Assembly: GCA_021555075.1 (NCBI GenBank)
Contig: JAKGBX010000001.1
Coordinates: 620,001-684,000, forward strand
From: Rhodobacteraceae bacterium LMO-JJ12
GTDB lineage: Bacteria > Pseudomonadota > Alphaproteobacteria > Rhodobacterales > Rhodobacteraceae
Length of the DNA stretch: 64,000 nucleotides
Direction: 5' to 3'
Below, piece by piece: positions 36,882 to 46,300 of this stretch; positions within the stretch are counted from its first letter, which is position 1; every line of letters begins with the position of its first letter. Below the pieces are notes generated by a model. It did no database searches, was not told the DNA's origin, and saw only the letters and a list, made by a program, of their open reading frames with translations. Position numbers and translations under genes: made by a program.

Positions 36882-37577
36882 TTAGCGAATAATGCGAACG
36901 ATGGTGTTGGTTTTGGCGTCCACGATCACCGTTTGACCATTCACGTTCAGATAGCGGTATTCCGACTGTGGTAGTTCATACGTCGGAACAGTTGTCGGAA
37001 CACCTGCACCCACCACCACTTCGCCATCCAAATAGATGGTTTCTACCGGGTTGGAGGTGACATAGGTGATTGTCTCCTGCGCAGGTTCAGCAACCGCCGA
37101 GCCAGCGGCCCCACCCAAGATGCCGCCTGCGATGATGCCACCAATCGGTCCACCAACGGCAACACCTGCCAACACACCCAGACTTGCGCCGACTGCGGCA
37201 CCTTCACGCTGGTTTTCCAACGTGCCTTCAGCGTCCTCATAGGTGACCGAATTGACCTCGACATTTGCGGGTCGTGTTGTCAGAGCAATTGCTTGCTCGT
37301 CCACATTTACGGCCAGATAGTCGGAGCTTGACCAGCCCACAATCTCACCAAATTTTACTTGGCACCAAGGCTTGGTCTCCAAACAGCCTTCAACCATGGT
37401 TGTTTCGCCGCCGGGGATGACACCGACGACGGCATGATGCGGCCCTGGGCCGGAGCGGATGTTCAAATCTGTCGCTGCAACCGCGTCAGTAGATTGCGCG
37501 TATGCGGGGATTGCGGTTGAAAACAGAAGGGCTGTGATCAGACTTGTTTGAACGCGTTTCGTAGTTGCGAGTTTCAT
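36882..37577 (-). CDS. Exported SH3-like and DUF1236 protein
   Basis: A 231-residue protein. A signal peptide (about 1-27, ending AIPAYAQ) is followed by an SH3b-like domain (about 33-95: LNIRSGPGPHHAVVGVIPGG ... WCQVKFGEIVGWSSSDYL). A glycine/alanine-rich hydrophobic stretch (about 125-165, resembling glycine-zipper motifs) comes next. The C-terminal 45 residues (SEYRYLNVNGQTVIVDAKTN, then IVRIIR) match DUF1236. The combination suggests a periplasmic or outer-membrane-associated protein binding cell wall. Function is unknown. Confidence 0.82.
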   Translation of the reverse strand: MKLATTKRVQTSLITALLFSTAIPAYAQSTDAVAATDLNIRSGPGPHHAVVGVIPGGETTMVEGCLETKPWCQVKFGEIVGWSSSDYLAVNVDEQAIALTTRPANVEVNSVTYEDAEGTLENQREGAAVGASLGVLAGVAVGGPIGGIIAGGILGGAAGSAVAEPAQETITYVTSNPVETIYLDGEVVVGAGVPTTVPTYELPQSEYRYLNVNGQTVIVDAKTNTIVRIIR

Positions 37578-37914
37578 AATAGACTTCCTTCATAGTGCTT
37601 TGCTCTTTCCGGTGACCGTGAGCCATGTGGTCATCACTTTCCTCCACCGGGGAGCGGCGAAAGTGTAACGCAGGCATCCTCGACTTGGTTCCTGTTATCA
37701 AATAGCAAGGAGTTAAGTGATTGATATATATGATTTGTTATGATTTTATTTTGAAGGGACGGTGACGATTTATGATCCGCCAATCAGCAGCGCCGCTTAG
37801 AGGGTTATGGATTGCAGTGCCGGAAACTACGGACGTTGGTTCGCGAAAGCATCGTCATGCGACGCAGCCGGGCACGCATTTGGTGGTGGGTCAAAGTTTT
37901 GAGAAAACCCGCTG
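37578..37914. other. Intergenic region (337 bp)
   Basis: No supported gene. An AT-rich block at about 37700-37755 is the likely promoter area for the minus-strand DUF1236 gene. A 67-codon plus frame at 37772-37975 overlaps the end of the MORN gene and has no features. Confidence 0.5.
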
Positions 37915-39324
37915 TCAGTTATCGGTAAGCGCGCCATTTTCCCAGGTGCCGCTTTCCGTGCCGCCATCGGCATAGATCATCTTGCCTGCCCCTTGGCGTT
38001 TGCCATTGAGGAAGGTGCCCTCGTAGACATCGCCGTTGGCGTAGGTGGCGACACCTTGGCCCGAGATCTCGCCGTTTTTCCATTCGCCGACATAGCGGAA
38101 GCCGTCGGGCATGGTGATTTCGCCAGTGCCGTGGCGCTGACCGGCGGCGAAATCGCCAGTGTAAATCGTGCCATCGGGATAGGTGGCCACGCCCTTGCCG
38201 TCACGCTGACCATCTTTCCATTCGCCTTCATAGCGGTAGCCATCGGCATAGGTCATGACACCCTGGCCGTGGTTCTTGGCGTTCTTGAAGCCGCCCTCGT
38301 AGGTGACCCCATTGGCGTAGGTGGCTTTGCCGATGCCTTCAATCACGCCCTTGACCCATTGGCCTTCGTAGGTTGAGCCGTCTGGATAGGTGATGATGCC
38401 GGTGCCATCGGCCTGATCGGCGCGGAACTGGCCCTTGTAGATCGACCCGTCGGGATAGGTGACTTCGCCCGAACCTTCGATTGAGCCTTGTATCCATGAG
38501 CCGACATAGCGGTAGCCATCGGCCCCGGTAAAGGTGCCCATGCCTTCGCGTTTATCGTCCTTGAAGTCGCCCTCGTAGGTGTCGCCATTGGCGTAGGTTA
38601 CGTGGCCTTTGCCTTCGCGCCGTCCGGCGACAAGCTGGCCTTTGTAAACATCGCCATTGGGTTGGGTGAGCGTGCCGGTGCCGTTGATCTGCCCGTCTTT
38701 CCAGAGGCCGGTATAGACGAGGCCATCGGGCATGATGAGCTTGCCGGTGCCTTCGCGCGCGCCTTTGACGATCTGGCCGTCATAGATCGCGCCATCGGGG
38801 TAGGTGATGGTGCCAATGCCGTCTTTGACGCCGTTGACCCAATCACCTTCGTAGGAATAGCCGCCGGGAGATCGCATGGTGCCTTTGCCGTGGTGCATGG
38901 CGTTGCGAAAGCCGCCTTCGTAGCTGACGCCATTGGCATAGGTCGCGACGCCGTTGCCCAGGATTTTGCCCTCAACCCAGTCGCCCTCGTAGGTGCCGCC
39001 ATCGGAAAACACGATCTTGCCGAATCCGTGCGGCTTGCCCTTGGCGAATTCGCCCTCGTAGATTGAGCCGTTGGGGAAGCGTGCAGTGCCTTTGCCCTTG
39101 ATCTCGCCTTCGACCCATTCGCCGGAATATTCATAACCGTTGGGCAGTTTGTAAGTGCCCTGGCCGTGTTGCAGCCCGTTTTTGAACGTGCCCTCATAGA
39201 CACCGCCATCATCATATTGCTTGGTCTGCGGCTGGCCGTCTTGTGCGAGAGCGGGCAAGGCGGGCAGGGTTGCGAGCAGTGCGATGGCCGTGCTGGCCAG
39301 CAGAGTTCTGAGCGGTGTCGACAT
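37915..39324 (-). CDS. Exported MORN-repeat protein
   Basis: A 469-residue protein with a signal peptide (about 1-28, TLPALPALAQ) followed almost entirely by tandem MORN repeats. I count about 19 units of 23 residues, each with the core Y.G.W/F..G...G.G....P.G (for example TYEGDWVEGKILGNGVATYA). There is no catalytic domain. MORN repeats form a rigid beta-ribbon and often bind phospholipids or scaffold proteins. The periplasmic location is unusual relative to eukaryotic MORN proteins. It is isolated, divergent from nadE. Confidence 0.9.
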   Translation of the reverse strand: MSTPLRTLLASTAIALLATLPALPALAQDGQPQTKQYDDGGVYEGTFKNGLQHGQGTYKLPNGYEYSGEWVEGEIKGKGTARFPNGSIYEGEFAKGKPHGFGKIVFSDGGTYEGDWVEGKILGNGVATYANGVSYEGGFRNAMHHGKGTMRSPGGYSYEGDWVNGVKDGIGTITYPDGAIYDGQIVKGAREGTGKLIMPDGLVYTGLWKDGQINGTGTLTQPNGDVYKGQLVAGRREGKGHVTYANGDTYEGDFKDDKREGMGTFTGADGYRYVGSWIQGSIEGSGEVTYPDGSIYKGQFRADQADGTGIITYPDGSTYEGQWVKGVIEGIGKATYANGVTYEGGFKNAKNHGQGVMTYADGYRYEGEWKDGQRDGKGVATYPDGTIYTGDFAAGQRHGTGEITMPDGFRYVGEWKNGEISGQGVATYANGDVYEGTFLNGKRQGAGKMIYADGGTESGTWENGALTDN

Positions 39325-39480
39325 GAATAATTTGGCTCCCTGTTCGCCCCGCGCGTCGGCGGGAGTCGGGGAAATCTAGGGCAGGGGGCGCGGGCAGGCA
39401 ACGGGATTATGGCCAAATCGGCTTTCCCTTGCCTGCCTATCTGCTAAATCTGAGCGTGGCTGCGAAGAGGAACGCGATTA

Positions 39481-41142
39481 ATGGGTGACAGATTTCGGCT
39501 GACATTGGCGCAGCTTAACCCCACGGTGGGCGATATTGAGGGCAATGCCGCATTGGCGCGCAAGGCCTGGGAAGAGGCGCGCGCGGCGGGGGCCGATATG
39601 GTGGCGCTGCCCGAGATGTTCATCACCGGTTACAATACCCAGGATCTGGTGATGAAACCGGTGTTTCATCAGGCGGCGATTGCGGCGGCAGAGGCATTGG
39701 CCAAGGATTGCGCCGATGGTCCGGCGTTGGGGATTGGCGGGCCGGCGCTGAACGGGGCGTTGCTGCACAATGCCTATTATATCTGCAAAGGTGGTGAGAT
39801 TTCCGCCAGCGTTTTGAAGCACCATCTGCCCAATGAGACGGTGTTTGACGAGGAGCGGATATTTGCCAGCGGGATGCTGGGCGGGCCTTATTCGGTGGGC
39901 GATGTGCGCATCGGAACGCCAATCTGCGAGGATGCCTGGCACGAAGATGTGGCCGAGACGCTGGCCGAGACGGGGGCAGAGATTCTGTTGGTTCCCAATG
40001 GCTCGCCCTATTATCGCAACAAGTTTGATACGCGCGCCAACATGATGGTGGCGCGGGTGATCGAGACGGGATTGCCGCTGATCTATCTCAATATGGTCGG
40101 CGGTCAGGATGATCAGGTGTTTGACGGTGGCACCTTTGTTTTGAACCCGCATGGCGAGTTGGTGGTGCAACTGCCGGTGTTTGATGAGTGCATCGCGCAT
40201 GTGGATTTTCTGCGTGACGAGGCTGGTTGGCATGCCGAGCCGGGGCAAATGGCGCATATGCCGGATGAATGGGAGCAGGATTACCGCGCTATGGTCGAAT
40301 CCTTGCGTGATTACATGCGCAAGACCGGGTTCAAGAAGGTTCTGCTGGGTCTGTCGGGGGGAATCGATTCGGCGATTGTGGCTGTAATTGCGGCGGATGC
40401 GCTGGGCCCGGAAAATGTGCGCTGTGTGATGTTGCCATCGGAATATACTTCGGAAGGGTCGCTGGATGATGCCAAGGCGATCGCCGAGGCGTTGGGGTGT
40501 CGTTATGATTTTGTGCCGATTGCGCAGGGGCGCGCGGCGATTACCGAAACATTGGCACCGCTCTTTGAGGGGACAGAGCCGGATGTGACCGAGGAAAATA
40601 TCCAGTCGCGGTTGCGTGGGCTGCTGTTGATGGCGATGAGCAACAAGTTTGGTGAGATGCTGTTGACCACGGGCAACAAGAGCGAGGTCGCGGTGGGCTA
40701 TGCCACGATCTATGGCGATATGGCGGGGGGCTATAACCCGATCAAGGATCTCTACAAGACCCGCGTGTTCGAGACTTGCCGGTGGCGCAATGCCAATCAT
40801 CGCCCGGATTGGATGATGGGGCCGGAAGGTGAGGTTATTCCGCCGCGGGTGATCGACAAGCCGCCCAGTGCGGAGTTGCGCGAAGATCAGAAGGATGAGG
40901 ATTCTCTGCCACCTTATGAGGTGTTGGATGGGATTCTGGAACTGTTGGTGGACCGCGATGCCAGCGTCGCGGATTGTGTGGCGGCGGGGTATGAGCGCGA
41001 GGTCGTCAAGCGGGTCGAGCATCTGCTGTTTATCAGTGAATACAAACGCTTTCAGTCAGCACCGGGAACGCGGCTGACCAAGGGCGCGTTTTGGCTTGAT
41101 CGGCGCTATCCGATTGTGAACCGTTGGCGCGATAACGGCTAG
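39481..41142 (+). CDS. nadE: Glutamine-dependent NAD+ synthetase
   Basis: Makes NAD+ from nicotinate adenine dinucleotide using glutamine. The 553 residues contain an N-terminal nitrilase-type glutaminase domain with the Glu-Lys-Cys triad: Glu45 in LPEMFI, Lys in SVLKHHLPN and Cys in TPICEDAWHED (about 149). The C-terminal synthetase domain has the PP-loop GLSGGIDSAIVAV (about residue 288) and TGNKSEVAVGY. Length is normal for the two-domain form. Confidence 0.95.
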   Translation: MGDRFRLTLAQLNPTVGDIEGNAALARKAWEEARAAGADMVALPEMFITGYNTQDLVMKPVFHQAAIAAAEALAKDCADGPALGIGGPALNGALLHNAYYICKGGEISASVLKHHLPNETVFDEERIFASGMLGGPYSVGDVRIGTPICEDAWHEDVAETLAETGAEILLVPNGSPYYRNKFDTRANMMVARVIETGLPLIYLNMVGGQDDQVFDGGTFVLNPHGELVVQLPVFDECIAHVDFLRDEAGWHAEPGQMAHMPDEWEQDYRAMVESLRDYMRKTGFKKVLLGLSGGIDSAIVAVIAADALGPENVRCVMLPSEYTSEGSLDDAKAIAEALGCRYDFVPIAQGRAAITETLAPLFEGTEPDVTEENIQSRLRGLLLMAMSNKFGEMLLTTGNKSEVAVGYATIYGDMAGGYNPIKDLYKTRVFETCRWRNANHRPDWMMGPEGEVIPPRVIDKPPSAELREDQKDEDSLPPYEVLDGILELLVDRDASVADCVAAGYEREVVKRVEHLLFISEYKRFQSAPGTRLTKGAFWLDRRYPIVNRWRDNG

Positions 41143-41165
41143 GGTGTGAGGGAGTGGTGATCGGA

Positions 41166-42002
41166 ATGGATGGTAAGCTGCTTTTGATTATTCTGGACGG
41201 GGTGCCTTTGCGCAATTTCACCCGGCTGTTTGGCAATCTTGAAGGCTGGGTGGAAAGCGGCGAGGCGCAGCGATTTGTGCATCGCGCGGTGCTGCCGTCG
41301 ATTTCGGCGTCGTGTTATGCGTCGATTCACACCGGGGTCAACCCGCAGGTGCATGGCTGTACCGGCAATGGCAATGTGTTTCGCCTGTCGCAGCCCGATA
41401 TCTTCAGCGAGGTGCGCCGCGCGGGCGGTATCACCGGGGCGGTGGCGCATTCGTTCTGGAGCCAGTTCTTCAATCGCCATCCGTTCGATTACGTGCGCGA
41501 CGTGGAATATGACGAACCGGAGAGCGACACCATCAACCATGGGCGGTTTCACACGATGACGGGGTATGGCCATGCCAACCAGATGACGCCGTCGGATGTT
41601 GATCTGTTCGCCACGCTGACCAATCTGTGCCTGAACAAGGGGCTGAATTACGGGATGCTGCACACCTGTACGCTGGACAGCATGGGGCATCGGTTTTTCC
41701 ATGAGAGCCAGGAGATGGATCACGCCTGTTTCGTGATGGACGAGATGCTGGCGCCATTTATTCCGCAATGGCGGGCGGCGGGTTATGAGGTGATTGTGAC
41801 TGCCGATCATGGTCAGGATGAGCGCGGCCATCATGGCGGGAAGAGCGATCTGCAACAGCTCACTGCGCTGTATTATTTTGGCGAGGGGCGCGGGCCGGAG
41901 CACGACAGCGAGATCAACCAGTTGCAACTGGCACCGACGATCTTGAGCCGGTTGGGTGTGCCTGTGCCCGAGACGATGCGGGGCGAGGTGTTTCTGGCGT
42001 AA
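41166..42002 (+). CDS. Alkaline-phosphatase-superfamily phosphodiesterase (nucleotide pyrophosphatase-like)
   Basis: A 278-residue protein beginning MDGKLLLIILDGVPLRNFTR. The metal and nucleophile site is ILDGVPL followed by LPSISASCYASIHTG, where the Ser/Cys region replaces the Thr of NPPs. Metal ligands appear in TADHGQDERGHHGGKS. Family members cleave phosphodiesters of nucleotides or lipids. GAGGGAG precedes ATG 41166; GTG codons at 41154 and 41157 are alternative starts. It follows nadE by 23 bp, so nucleotide turnover is a reasonable but unproven link. Confidence 0.8.
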   Translation: MDGKLLLIILDGVPLRNFTRLFGNLEGWVESGEAQRFVHRAVLPSISASCYASIHTGVNPQVHGCTGNGNVFRLSQPDIFSEVRRAGGITGAVAHSFWSQFFNRHPFDYVRDVEYDEPESDTINHGRFHTMTGYGHANQMTPSDVDLFATLTNLCLNKGLNYGMLHTCTLDSMGHRFFHESQEMDHACFVMDEMLAPFIPQWRAAGYEVIVTADHGQDERGHHGGKSDLQQLTALYYFGEGRGPEHDSEINQLQLAPTILSRLGVPVPETMRGEVFLA

Positions 42003-42010
42003 CGGCGGGA

Positions 42011-43066
42011 TCAGGCCCAGATATCGGACATGGTAAAGCCGCCGCCCATCGGATCGGAGGGGTCGATCACGTAGTTGGCGAAACCGGTGATCCAGGCCTG
42101 CCCCGAGAGCGTGGGGATGATGGCGTCATAAGGGCCGATGCGCGTGGTCTCGACGATGCGGCCGGTGAAGGTCGTGCCGAGCGGGCCTTCGTTGATGTAA
42201 TCCACGCCGATGCCAAGCTGTCCGCGGGCGTGCAACACGGCCATCTTGGCGCAGGTTCCGGTGCCGCAGGGAGAGCGGTCGAGCACGCCGGTGAGAGCAT
42301 GGGGTTTGGCGGGGTTGAACGCGCCGGACGATACGGTGACAGCGGATTTGCCGTGAGCATGAGGCAGGCCGGCGGGGCCAGTGAGCTGTGAGATGGTAGG
42401 TCCGGTGAGGCCGGGATTGTCGGGGTGTGAGACGTGCAGTTGCTCGGAGGCGGCGTGGCGCAAGGCTTCGCTGATTCGCACCATGTCGGCGCCGGTGTCA
42501 GGGGCGATTTCAAGGCCGAACTGGGCCGCCTCGGCGATGACATAGAACATCCCGCCCCAGGCGATATCGACGCGCGCCGTGCCCAAGCCCGGCACTTAGA
42601 GGGGCGCCGCGAGATGCAGTGCAAAGCCGGGCACGTTGCGAAAGGTCACACGGGTGACCTTGCCATCGGCGCAATCGGCGCGGATTGAGACCAGACCGGC
42701 AGGGCTTTCCAGCACGAATTCGGTGACCGGTTCGACCATCGGCAGCAGGCCGGTTTCCAGAAGCACGGTGGCGGTGCAGATCGTGTTGGAGCCCGACATC
42801 GGGGGGTATTCGGTCTGCTCCATGATGATGAACCCGGCGTCGGCCGCCGGATCGCAGGGCGGCACCAGAGCATTGCAGCAAAGTGCGGGGTATCCACGCG
42901 GCTCGCGCAGCATCGAGAGGCGGATATCGTCGCGATTGGCTTGCAGCCAGCGCATCTTTTCGTAGACCGAGGCGCCGGGAATATGCGGCAGACCGGCGGT
43001 GATGACCCGGCCCGGTTCACCTTCGGCATGGGCATCCACTGCTGTAGTCATGGTTGAAAACCGCAT
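42011..43066 (-). pseudogene. Proline-racemase-family gene interrupted by one in-frame stop
   Basis: One continuous frame of 352 codons from ATG 43066 (GGAGAG six bases upstream) to the stop at 42011 is broken only by TAA at 42596-42598 (codon 157). Both sides are full-quality coding. The upstream part has PPMSGSNTICTATVL, where Ser91 sits at the first catalytic position. The downstream part has DRSPCGTGTCAKMAV with the second catalytic Cys (about 267). The family includes 4-hydroxyproline epimerases and related hydroxyproline enzymes; Ser in the first site argues against classical proline racemase. TAA may have arisen from GAA (Glu) by one change. Confidence 0.82.
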
Positions 43067-43327
43067 TTTTCACTCTCCCATAAAAGTGGTTTTATAATGG
43101 CCTTTTTGCCGAAAGTTGATCCATCAAACGCATTACGTAAACTGCGAAAAACCCCTGCAAATCTGCGGCAACGTTGCATAACCACCACTAAATATTGGAA
43201 AAAATACATCATTTTGAAGGCATTGCGAAAAAAGGCACTAGTCGGGCGAATCGGTTTTCTGTATCTAGTTAACATCAGAAAAGCGGTGCGATTAAACGAC
43301 ACCGCGCATTGAGGCATAGGTGGTGTA

Positions 43328-46300
43328 ATGAAACCGATCGGGTATGTCGTTCGCGATGGTGCGGGCGTGGTCAATCGTAGTGAAATTTTGGCAGATGGGT
43401 CGGTGACCCCCATTGCGGCTGGCGCCGGTCAGGAAGTTTCTCTCAATCTCAGGCAAAGCGATGTTCAGGGCTATCAGCGGTTGGGGAGCAATCTTCAGAT
43501 CACGCTGAGCGATGGTCGCGTGGTCATGCTGGAGGATTTCTTCGGCGGTGCGGGCGAAAACGCACGGTTGTTTATTTCGGCAGATGGCTACATCAACGAG
43601 GTTGATCTGGTCGAGGGCGCGGATGGTGCGGTTTATGCGACCTATGGCGTGACCGAACAGTGGGGCAAATGGAGCCCGTCGGATCAGCTGATTTTCCTTG
43701 AAGGCACCGATGTGGCGCATGTGGCGGCTGCGGGTGACGACGAGGTGTCGATGCTGGGTGCCGGGCTGCTTGGCGGTTTGGGCGGCGGCGCAGGTTTGTT
43801 GGGCGCTGGGGCGGCAGTGGTTGGTGCCGGCGTGATTGGCGGCGTTGGCGGCGGCGGTGGTGCTGGTGCTGGTGGCGCTGGAACGCGCATTCCGCCGACC
43901 GTGGATCAAGAAAACACGTTGACCATTGGCGGCGATGATGTGTCCGAAGAAGATCAGACGATCTTGATTTCTGGCACTGCGGAACCTGGCTCGGAGGTGG
44001 TTGTCACTATCGGAGATGAGGAAATCGCAACCGCGTCAAATGAGGATGGCGTCTGGGAAGTGATCTTTGAAGGTGAAGATTTCCCCGAAGACGGCACCTA
44101 TGATGTGGTCGTGGTCGTGACCGAAGATGATGACACCATTACTTCGCTGGAGGGTCCGAGTGTTGTGATCGACCTGACCGGGCCGGAGGTCACCTTTGTG
44201 GACGGCACCAAGTCGGTTGATGACATGACCAATGCGGTCGACCACGAGGACGGTGTTGAAATCGCCGGGACGGGCGAGGCCGGTGCGTCGATCGAGGTGA
44301 CGGTTGATGGGACGATCCACGTTACCACGGTGGATGAAGACGGCAATTGGGGCGTTGTGTTTTCGCCCAGCGAACTGCCGGGCGGTGAGTATGAAACCGA
44401 AGTGACTGTGGTGTCGACCGACAGTTTCGGCAATTCGACCACGGTCACCGATATGGTGTTGATTGATACGCTTGCGAGCGTGAGCATCGACAGCGGTCAG
44501 GCGGGTGGTGATGATCTGATCAACGCAGCCGAGCAAGCTGCGGGTGTGACCCTGACGGGGACTGCCGAGGCAGGCTCGTCCGTAGTGGTGACGATGAATG
44601 GCGCGTCGCATACGGCGACGGCAGGGGCGGACGGCACCTGGAGTGTGGATTTTGCCAGTTCGGAAATTCCGACCGGTGAGCAGGACGTGACCGTGACAGC
44701 CGTGGCGACCGACATTTACGGCAACAGCGAGACCACGACGAGCACGCTGGCGATTGATACGATCAACGAGGTGACCTTTGACGCTTCGGCAGTTGGAGGC
44801 GACGGAATGGTCAATGCCGCTGAGCGCGCCGATGGTGTGACGCTGACTGGCACGACCCAACCGGGTTCGTCCGTAACGGTTGAGATGAACGGTGTCAGCC
44901 ACACGGCGACGGTGGATGCGTCGGGCAATTGGAGCGTCGATCTTGCCGCCGGGGAAATCCCCGAGGGTGAGACCAACGCGACGGTCAATGTCAGCTCTGT
45001 CGATGCGGCGGGCAATGTGGCGACCACCAGCGGCAATGTTGTGATCGACACAATCACGGATGTGACCATCGACAGCGGTCAGGCGGGTGGTGATGATCTG
45101 ATCAATGGTGCCGAGCAGGCTGCGGGCGTAACCCTGACAGGGACTGCCCAGGTCGGCTCGTCTGTTGTGGTGACGATGAATGGCGCGTCGCATACGACGA
45201 CCGCAGGGGCAGACGGCACCTGGAGCGTGGACTTTGCCAGTTCGGAAATTCCGACCGGTGAGCAGAATGCGACCGTAACAGCCGTTGCAACGGATGCCAT
45301 GGGCAACAGCGAGACTACGACGAGCACGCTGGAGATTGATACGATCAACCAGGTGACGTTCAATCAGACCGGGATCGAAACGGACGGCATCGTCAACGCG
45401 GTTGAGCGCGCCGATGGTGTGACGCTGACTGGTACGACCCAGCCGGGTTCGTCAGTGACGGTCGAGATGAACGGTGTCAGCCACGCGGCGACGGTGGATG
45501 CGTCAGGCAACTGGAGCGTCGATTTTGCCGCTGGGGAAATCCCCGAGGGTGAGTCCAACGCGGCAGTCAATGTCAGCTCTGTCGATGCGGCGGGCAACGT
45601 GGCGACCACTAGCGGCAATGTCGAGATTGATACGCTTGTGCGCAATTTCAACCTGACCGGTACACCCGGTGGGGCTGATGGCGTGATCAATGCGGCCGAG
45701 TCGGTTGGGGGCGCGACGCTGAGTGGCACAGTCGAGCCGGGATCGTCGGTGATGGTGCAAATGGGCAATGTCAGCCACGCGGCAGTCGTCGACAGCGCCG
45801 GGAATTGGACTGCGAATTTTGCCGCGGCAGATATACCGCAGGGCAATCATGCGCTGCCGATCACCGCGACGGCGACCGATGCGGCGGGCAATACCAGCGT
45901 TGTGAGCGGCAATGTGAATGTCGATACGGTGGTGGAAAATCTTGGCTTCAGCACCGCACCGATCGAGGGTGATGATGTCATCAACGCTGTCGAACGCGCC
46001 GATGGTGTGCCAGTCAATGGCACGGTCGAGCCGGGTTCAACCGTTCAGGTGACCATGGGCGGGGTGACCCAGACGGCGAGCGTGGATGCGAACGGCAACT
46101 GGAGCGCCAATTTCGCGGCATCAAGCATACCGCTGGGTGAATACGACACCGAGGTTCGCGTCGATGTCATCGATGCGGCGGGCAACCCTGACAGCATCAG
46201 CCAGACGGTGCGCGTTGATACGCTGGTTAATGCGCTGAGCAACAGCGCATCGGCAGTCGAGGGCGACAACGTCGTCAACGCAAGCGAAGCGCAGGACGGT

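Noticed and set aside
39478-41022. A 514-codon minus-strand frame over nadE
   Set aside because: The plus strand encodes a full NAD synthetase with all motifs; the antisense product is His/Arg/Gln-rich with no domain pattern.
43097-43312. A 71-codon plus frame between the racemase and adhesin genes
   Set aside because: Lies in an AT-rich divergent promoter region; composition is Lys/Leu-rich without a domain or a good start.
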